Of a stretch of DNA of 20,586 nucleotides, positions 16,271-20,586 are shown piece after piece. Source of the DNA: CAZEAN01 sp964510225 (GTDB taxonomy: Bacteria; Planctomycetota; Planctomycetia; Isosphaerales; Isosphaeraceae); the NCBI GenBank assembly GCA_964510225.1, contig CAZEAN010000102.1:1-20586 (forward strand). The letters run 5' to 3'. The position numbers were made by a program, and so were the translations under genes. Below the pieces are notes generated by a model that was given only the letters and a program-made list of their open reading frames with translations, was not told the origin of the DNA and did no database searches. The stretch's first letter is position 1; each line of letters opens with the position of its first letter.

Positions 16271-17586
16271 GTATCAGTCCCCAGCGTAGGCAGGAGATCA
16301 TCGACGCGCTTCGGCGAGGCACCGTGCCGCGTAGCAGCCTCGATGCCTTCGCTGTAGGGCTTGAGGGGTTCGAAAGAACGCTCGATGAGGAGCTGCGTAA
16401 GGTCTGCTCGGGCGTCAGTGTGTTCAAGGCTGTGCGGGGCGAATACGGGTGCGGGAAGACGTTCTTCGCACGATGGCTCGCGGATCGCGCTCGGAAGATG
16501 GGCTTTGCGACTTCCGAAGTTCAAATTTCTGAGACGGAGACGCCGCTTCATCGCCTTGAAACAGTCTACCGGCGCTTCATCGAGCGGCTGGCGACCGGAG
16601 ACACGGCCCATGGGGCACTGAGAAATATCGTCGACGGATGGTTCTTCACGCTGGAAGAGGATGTGCTGGCTGAGGGGGCGATCGACCACGACGACGAGGC
16701 CGCACTCCTGGGACGGACTGAGGAGCTACTTGAGCAACGACTCGCTACAGTCACAAGGAGTGCCCCCATGTTCGCCGTCGCGTTGCGGGGATACCGGCGT
16801 GCTCGAGCTGTTGGGGACCAGGCAACGGCCGACGGGGTCCTCGCGTGGGTATCGGGGCAGCCAAATGTGGCCGCGGCCTCGAAGCGAGCAGCCGGTGTGA
16901 AAGGTGACATTGATCATTTCGGGGCCCTGAATTTCCTCCAGGGGATCCTTACGGTCCTCCGAGATTCGAATCATGCCGGATTGCTGCTTGTGCTCGACGA
17001 GGTCGAGACGATCCAGCGCGTCCGTAGTGATGCCCGCGACAAGAGCTTGAACGCACTGAGACAGCTCATCGACGAGGTCGACGCCGGGCGATTCCCGGGG
17101 CTGTATCTGCTCGTGACCGGGACACCTGCCTTCTTTGAGGGTCCGCAGGGTATTCAACGTCTTGAGCCGCTTGCCCAGCGGCTGCACGTGGACTTTCAGA
17201 CCGACGCCCGCTTCGACAATCCGCGCGCCCCGCAGATTCGTCTCCCCGCGTTCGACCTGGAGCGGCTCCGCTTGGTCGGGTGCAAGGTGAGGGACATCTA
17301 TACGCAGCACGCTGAGTCGACCAAGAGGATCTCACAGCGATGCGACGATAACTATGTTGCGGTCTTGGCCGATGCAGTTGCGGGTAAGTTGGGGGGTAGG
17401 GTCGGGCTAGCCCCGAGGATTTTCCTGAAGAAGCTGGTCGCCGATGTGCTGGACCGAGTCGATCAATTTGGCGATTTCGACCCACGCCAACACTATGCGT
17501 TGACGATCGACGAGGCTGAACTCGTGACGGTCGAGCGTCAGGCGATGAAGGCCTCGGACGTCGACGAGATCAAGTTAGACCTATGA
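16267..17586 (+). CDS. brxD: BREX-2 ATP-binding protein BrxD
   Basis: 439 residues from ATG 16267, which overlaps the pglZ stop (ATGA). A GTG at 16258 in frame would add three residues but is less likely than the coupled ATG. Walker A is GEYGCGKT at residues 58-65 (K64, T65). Walker B is LLLVLDEVE with D244 and E245, followed by a sensor-like LLVTGTPAFF. This is the BrxD arrangement of an AAA-like ATPase of about 440 residues that is found beside brxHI in BREX type 2. The N-terminal 45 residues (RRQEIIDALRRGTVP) are typical of the family. It probably works with BrxHI as an ATPase-helicase pair, though its biochemical role is not established. It ends in an ATGA overlap with brxHI. Confidence 0.93.
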   Translation: MSISPQRRQEIIDALRRGTVPRSSLDAFAVGLEGFERTLDEELRKVCSGVSVFKAVRGEYGCGKTFFARWLADRARKMGFATSEVQISETETPLHRLETVYRRFIERLATGDTAHGALRNIVDGWFFTLEEDVLAEGAIDHDDEAALLGRTEELLEQRLATVTRSAPMFAVALRGYRRARAVGDQATADGVLAWVSGQPNVAAASKRAAGVKGDIDHFGALNFLQGILTVLRDSNHAGLLLVLDEVETIQRVRSDARDKSLNALRQLIDEVDAGRFPGLYLLVTGTPAFFEGPQGIQRLEPLAQRLHVDFQTDARFDNPRAPQIRLPAFDLERLRLVGCKVRDIYTQHAESTKRISQRCDDNYVAVLADAVAGKLGGRVGLAPRIFLKKLVADVLDRVDQFGDFDPRQHYALTIDEAELVTVERQAMKASDVDEIKLDL

Positions 17587-19685
17587 ACAATTTCAACCGA
17601 CTTCATCCTGCTGTACAGCATCATGTTGTCAACAGCCTAGGTTGGCGTGAGCTGCGGCCGTTTCAGGATGCGGTTATTCCACCGATACTTGCCGGCGAGC
17701 ACCTCATCGTCCGTGCTCCGACCGCGGGAGGCAAAACAGAAGCCGCGTTCCTGCCAACGGTCTCGCGGATGCTTGCCGAGGGCTGGACAGGCCTCAGTGT
17801 GCTGTACATCTGCCCGATCAAAGCGCTGCTGAATAATCTTGACCTGAGGCTCCAGCGTTATTGCAAGCTGTTCGGCCGTCAGTCAGCACTTTGGCATGGC
17901 GACGTAAAGGCGTCGGCACGGAAGCGGATTCTGCGCGATCTCCCGGATTGCCTGCTGACCACGCCCGAATCTCTCGAGGTAATGCTAGTTTCGCAAACCG
18001 TGGACACACGACGCATGTTCGGCGACCTGCGCGTGGTCGTCGTTGACGAGGTCCACGCCTTCGCCGGAGACGATCGCGGGTGGCACCTCCTGTCGCTGCT
18101 TCAGCGCATTGGTCGGGTCGCGGGTCGCGAATTGCAGCGGATCGGCCTCTCCGCGACAGTGGGTAACCCCGAGGCGCTCGTTGACTGGCTTGCCGCTTCC
18201 AGCACGAACAAGCGTGGAATCTCTGACCACGCGCGAGGCCAGATGGCGGACGCCGACGTCAAGCTGGATTTCGTCGGGTCGCTCCAGAACGCCGCCGTGG
18301 TCATCTCCCGGCTGCACCGAGGTGAGAAACGGCTCGTGTTCGTGGACAGCCGGGCTCGGGCGGAGCAGCTCTCTTCAGAGCTACGTCAGCTCCAGGTGGC
18401 GACATTCGTCACGCACAGCTCACTCAGTCAAGAGCAGCGACATTGGGCGGAACATGCCTTCACAGAGCGCGACGACTGTGTGATCGTGGCGACGAGCGTG
18501 TTGGAGCTCGGCATCGACGTTGGCGATCTCGACCGCGTGATTCAGATCGATGCTCCGCCTACAGTCTCCAGCTTCCTGCAGCGGATGGGACGAACGGGAC
18601 GTCGGAGGGGGACAACGCGTAATTGCCTCTTCCTGGCAACGAAGGACGGACCGCTGATCCAGGCAGCCGGTCTAATTTCCCTGTGGGCTACGGGCTTCAT
18701 CGAGTCGATCGAGCCGCCCCCAAAACCCTATCATATTCTCGCACAGCAGCTAATGGCACTGGTACTGCAGGAGGATGGTCTCGGCCGGCGTGACTGGTTC
18801 CCATGGATTGCAGGAGTGCCGGCGTTCGCCGAGATGTCGCCGGAGACTGTCGAGAAGATCGTGGATTGGATGTTGGAGCGAGAGATTTTATGGAGCGATC
18901 AGGGGATCTTGGGGATGGGTCGAGAGGGTGAGGAGACCTACGGCCGCCGCCATTTCATGGAGTTGTTCTCGGTCTTCACCTCGCCTCCACTGTTCTCAGT
19001 GCTCCACGGACGTCGTGAACTCGGCTATGTCGACGAGATGACTTTCTTGGCGAAACAAGAAGGCCCACGAATCCTTCTGTTGGGCGGCCAGTCCTGGGTG
19101 GTTAATCACATCGACTGGCAACGACGCCAGACCTACGTCGAGGCCTCGGACATTGAGGGCCGGTCACGCTGGAAGGGTGAAGGACAGGGGTTGAACTACG
19201 ATCTCTGCCAGGCGATCAAACAAGTTCTCGCCGCCGATGACGCGAGCCTTCACTGGTCTCGTCGGGCGACGGATCGCATCGAGCAGATCCGTCACGAGTT
19301 CGCTTGGCTCGATACGGAGACCACGGTAGTATTGATGGGCTCGAAGGGGCGGCCAGAATGGTGGACGTTTGGAGGGTTGAGGGCAAATGCGACCCTGGCC
19401 CACACTGTGTCCGAATCAGTCATGTCGCGCGTCGAACACGATAGTTTCACGCTGACGTTCGAGGATCACGTTCGGTTGGACGAGATTCAGTCTGCGGTCG
19501 GAACCGCATCTGCTCAAGATGTCTCGGCGCTGCGCCCGGAGATCGACGAAGCCGCTGTTGATGGGTTGAAATTCTCGGCCTGCCTCCCGCGCGACGTTGC
19601 GGTCGAACTACTCGAGGAACGCCTATCCGAGACCCACGCAACGGTGCAAACGCTGAATCATCGAGTCAAAATAGCTTCATGCTAG
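17583..19685 (+). CDS. brxHI: BREX-2 Lhr-like DEVH helicase BrxHI
   Basis: 700 residues of superfamily 2 helicase. Motif I is APTAGGKTE with K51, motif II is DEVH at 155-158 and motif III is SAT at 190-192. In the second RecA domain, ATSVLELGIDVGDLD is motif V and QRMGRTGRR at 333-341 is motif VI. The arrangement matches Lhr-type helicases (DEVH box, GRTGR), but the protein is much shorter than full Lhr, as is usual for BrxHI. The C-terminal 300 residues have no motif I can name. The ATG overlaps the brxD stop by 4 bases, with little ribosome binding site of its own, so translation is probably coupled. It is the last gene of the operon and presumably unwinds or translocates on nucleic acid during defence. 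Confidence 0.95.
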   Translation: MNNFNRLHPAVQHHVVNSLGWRELRPFQDAVIPPILAGEHLIVRAPTAGGKTEAAFLPTVSRMLAEGWTGLSVLYICPIKALLNNLDLRLQRYCKLFGRQSALWHGDVKASARKRILRDLPDCLLTTPESLEVMLVSQTVDTRRMFGDLRVVVVDEVHAFAGDDRGWHLLSLLQRIGRVAGRELQRIGLSATVGNPEALVDWLAASSTNKRGISDHARGQMADADVKLDFVGSLQNAAVVISRLHRGEKRLVFVDSRARAEQLSSELRQLQVATFVTHSSLSQEQRHWAEHAFTERDDCVIVATSVLELGIDVGDLDRVIQIDAPPTVSSFLQRMGRTGRRRGTTRNCLFLATKDGPLIQAAGLISLWATGFIESIEPPPKPYHILAQQLMALVLQEDGLGRRDWFPWIAGVPAFAEMSPETVEKIVDWMLEREILWSDQGILGMGREGEETYGRRHFMELFSVFTSPPLFSVLHGRRELGYVDEMTFLAKQEGPRILLLGGQSWVVNHIDWQRRQTYVEASDIEGRSRWKGEGQGLNYDLCQAIKQVLAADDASLHWSRRATDRIEQIRHEFAWLDTETTVVLMGSKGRPEWWTFGGLRANATLAHTVSESVMSRVEHDSFTLTFEDHVRLDEIQSAVGTASAQDVSALRPEIDEAAVDGLKFSACLPRDVAVELLEERLSETHATVQTLNHRVKIASC

Positions 19686-19726
19686 TGTTTCGTCACGCCC
19701 ATTTTTTATGCTAAATTAACTCATGC

Positions 19727-19745
19727 TTCACGCGGGCACCGTGAA
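19727..19745 (+). terminator. Weak hairpin downstream of brxHI, possible operon terminator
   Basis: Perfect 6-bp stem TTCACG/CGTGAA with a 7-base loop, 41 bases after the brxHI stop, followed by only a short TTT run. Its stem is short and the T tract poor, so intrinsic termination would be inefficient. A T6 run lies before the hairpin (19702-19707), on the wrong side for this strand. Confidence 0.25.
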
Positions 19746-20073
19746 TTTCCTTGTGCTACTCTCCACCAAGCATACTGGCGTTGACGTCAGTCGACCACCT
19801 CAGAGTCTCGCGCCACAGCGGCTCGACACTCCGGTGCGCCGGTTGGCCACGTACTTTGAGAGGAAGAACTCGCCTCGGGCCGATTGAGTGGTGTGTCGTC
19901 CAAGAGTTCGGGCACGAATGTAATGCTCCGAAGAACTGGTACGACACACTTGATCCGATTCTCGACTTCAGCAAGACATAAGCTACCAGCATAGGACCGG
20001 TACATCATGTGGCCCCAAACTTGGCGTAGCCTCCAACGATCTAGCTTTAGGCTCGGGTTTAGGGTAGCCCATA

Positions 20074-20091
20074 GAATTGGCGTGCCAATTC
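20074..20091. repeat. 18-base inverted repeat
   Basis: GAATTGGC and GCCAATTC are exact reverse complements separated by two bases (GT). The size and symmetry fit a dimeric repressor operator, but no gene is clearly placed to be controlled by it and chance is possible. It lies just beyond the end of the broken minus-strand frame. Confidence 0.4.
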
Positions 20092-20108
20092 CGAACTACC
20101 GAGACTCG

Positions 20109-20519
20109 CTACGACAATTCGGACCACCGTTTCTTCCCCGACTTTGTCAGGCAGCTTTTGCAGCCGACAAGAGTACGGAGACGTTGGCTCGGCCTCTGTA
20201 GGGGGCAAGCCCTCTTTAGGGACCGGGCCGGGGCCGTCATAGCCGGGCAAAAGACAAGATCTTGTGCTGGCCGCCCAATCAGTGAAGCGCTATAGGGCAA
20301 GAGGGCGAGTGGAACCTTGGTTTCCCCTCGTTTCATTTTGGACCAGCGGTCCTTCGAAATGTCGGCTCCGAGCTCGATCAGGCCTGCGGCGACTTTCTCG
20401 TCGCTCGTATACTCAGGCTTGGCGACTTGAAGGTTGCGATAAAACCACGCAGCCCACGGCTAGTCGTACTTTGTCATTTGACTGGACATTGCCAGTGGTG
20501 AGTGAAAAGTTGGATTCAT
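20109..20519 (-). pseudogene. Minus-strand reading frame with an in-frame stop; decayed unknown gene
   Basis: On the minus strand an ATG at 20519 is preceded by AGGAGA (20524-20529) at good spacing. The frame runs 19 codons to a TAG at 20462-20460, then stays open for 116 more codons to the stop at 20109. Just after the TAG the translation is protein-like (PWAAWFYRNLQVAKPEYT, then SDEKVAAGLIELGADIS) with GC-rich third positions. Towards the end it becomes basic and cysteine-containing and looks less like a real protein. I do not recognise a family. The likeliest reading is a gene inactivated by a nonsense change and possibly a later frameshift. A short 19-codon peptide alone is possible but less convincing. 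Confidence 0.35.
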
Positions 20520-20586
20520 TGCTTCTCCTAATTCTACTGTAACCGATTCTTCGTGACCGCCGCGGCTTGTTCGCATATTCTAGAGT

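Larger units (their letters stand above)
1101..19685 (+). other. Type 2 BREX (Pgl) defence operon with an embedded HTH-PIN module
   Basis: Eight + strand genes in the order pglW, pglX, HTH, PIN, pglY, pglZ, brxD, brxHI. The junctions are a 3-base gap, a 13-base gap, a 4-base overlap, a 15-base gap, a 4-base overlap or 2-base gap depending on the pglZ start, a 4-base overlap and a 4-base overlap. This spacing implies one transcript with translational coupling. The combination of PglW kinase, PglX methyltransferase, PglY ATPase, PglZ phosphatase, BrxD and an Lhr-like helicase defines BREX type 2 by established classification. Type 1 hallmarks (BrxA, BrxB, the Lon-like BrxL) are absent. All six core genes are uninterrupted, so the system looks functional. 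Confidence 0.93.
19686..20586. other. Right flank without an intact gene
   Basis: About 900 bases after brxHI. The short frames on both strands between 19750 and 20100 have no recognisable domain and differ in style from the operon genes. A weak hairpin follows brxHI, an 18-base inverted repeat lies at 20074-20091, and a minus-strand frame broken by one stop covers 20109-20519. No tRNA, insertion sequence end, integrase or second copy of the tRNA-Lys fragment was found here, so the right end of the putative island lies beyond the window. Confidence 0.6.

Noticed and set aside
1101..19685. BREX type 1 or DISARM as the system
   Set aside because: BrxA, BrxB and Lon-like BrxL are absent, as are DrmA and DrmB of DISARM, whereas PglW, PglY, BrxD and an Lhr-like helicase are all present.
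19702..19707. The T6 run after brxHI as an intrinsic terminator tail
   Set aside because: No stable hairpin precedes it; the best nearby stem is three base pairs.
20200..20222. Hairpin around the GGGC-AA-GCCC sequence as a terminator
   Set aside because: The exact stem leaves a two-base loop, the alternative pairing needs a wobble pair, and only three T residues follow.
1..20586. CRISPR arrays, insertion sequences or riboswitches
   Set aside because: No regularly spaced repeats, no transposase motifs with terminal inverted repeats and no recognisable riboswitch core were seen on either strand.

Overview
The window carries one large, co-directional defence operon on the + strand (about 1.1-19.7 kb), flanked by non-coding or decayed DNA. 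The gene set and order (pglW, pglX, pglY, pglZ, brxD, brxHI) match a type 2 BREX (Pgl, phage growth limitation) system. It appears complete: every core gene is full length, the nucleotide-binding and catalytic motifs are readable, and the genes are separated by a few bases or overlap by 4. The host is uncertain. The moderate-to-high GC, GTG/ATG start use, the HTH-PIN pair and an integrase-tail-like peptide at the left edge would fit a planctomycete-like bacterium, but this is inference from general impression. No housekeeping gene is present to settle it.

Left flank (1-1100). A short reading frame open to the left edge crosses a 47-base match to the 3' half of a tRNA-Lys(CTT) gene on the minus strand (140-186). 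The 5' half of the tRNA is missing, which is what the displaced repeat left by a tRNA-targeting integrative element looks like. By its orientation the element should extend rightwards over the BREX operon. The next 700 bases hold no intact gene, but include the wreck of a MerR/excisionase-type helix-turn-helix gene with two in-frame stops (857-970).

Operon (1101-19685). PglW is a NERD-nuclease-like and double-kinase regulator whose first kinase domain looks dead and second looks active. PglX is the adenine DNA methyltransferase, with a markedly AT-richer middle that probably sets target specificity. Between pglX and pglY sits a two-gene toxin-antitoxin-like module: an HTH protein and a VapC-like PIN ribonuclease, coupled by a GTGA overlap. 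PglY (P-loop ATPase), PglZ (alkaline-phosphatase fold), BrxD (P-loop ATPase) and BrxHI (Lhr-like helicase) follow. By analogy with studied BREX/Pgl systems, PglX marks host DNA while the other proteins stop replication of unmarked phage. PglW phosphorylation and PglZ probably control the process.

Right flank (19686-20586). No intact gene is recognised. There is a small hairpin after brxHI, an 18-base inverted repeat, and a minus-strand reading frame with a good ribosome binding site but an in-frame stop, probably a decayed gene. The most interesting items are the embedded toxin-antitoxin pair, the tRNA-Lys fragment as a predicted island end, and the compositionally distinct PglX segment.
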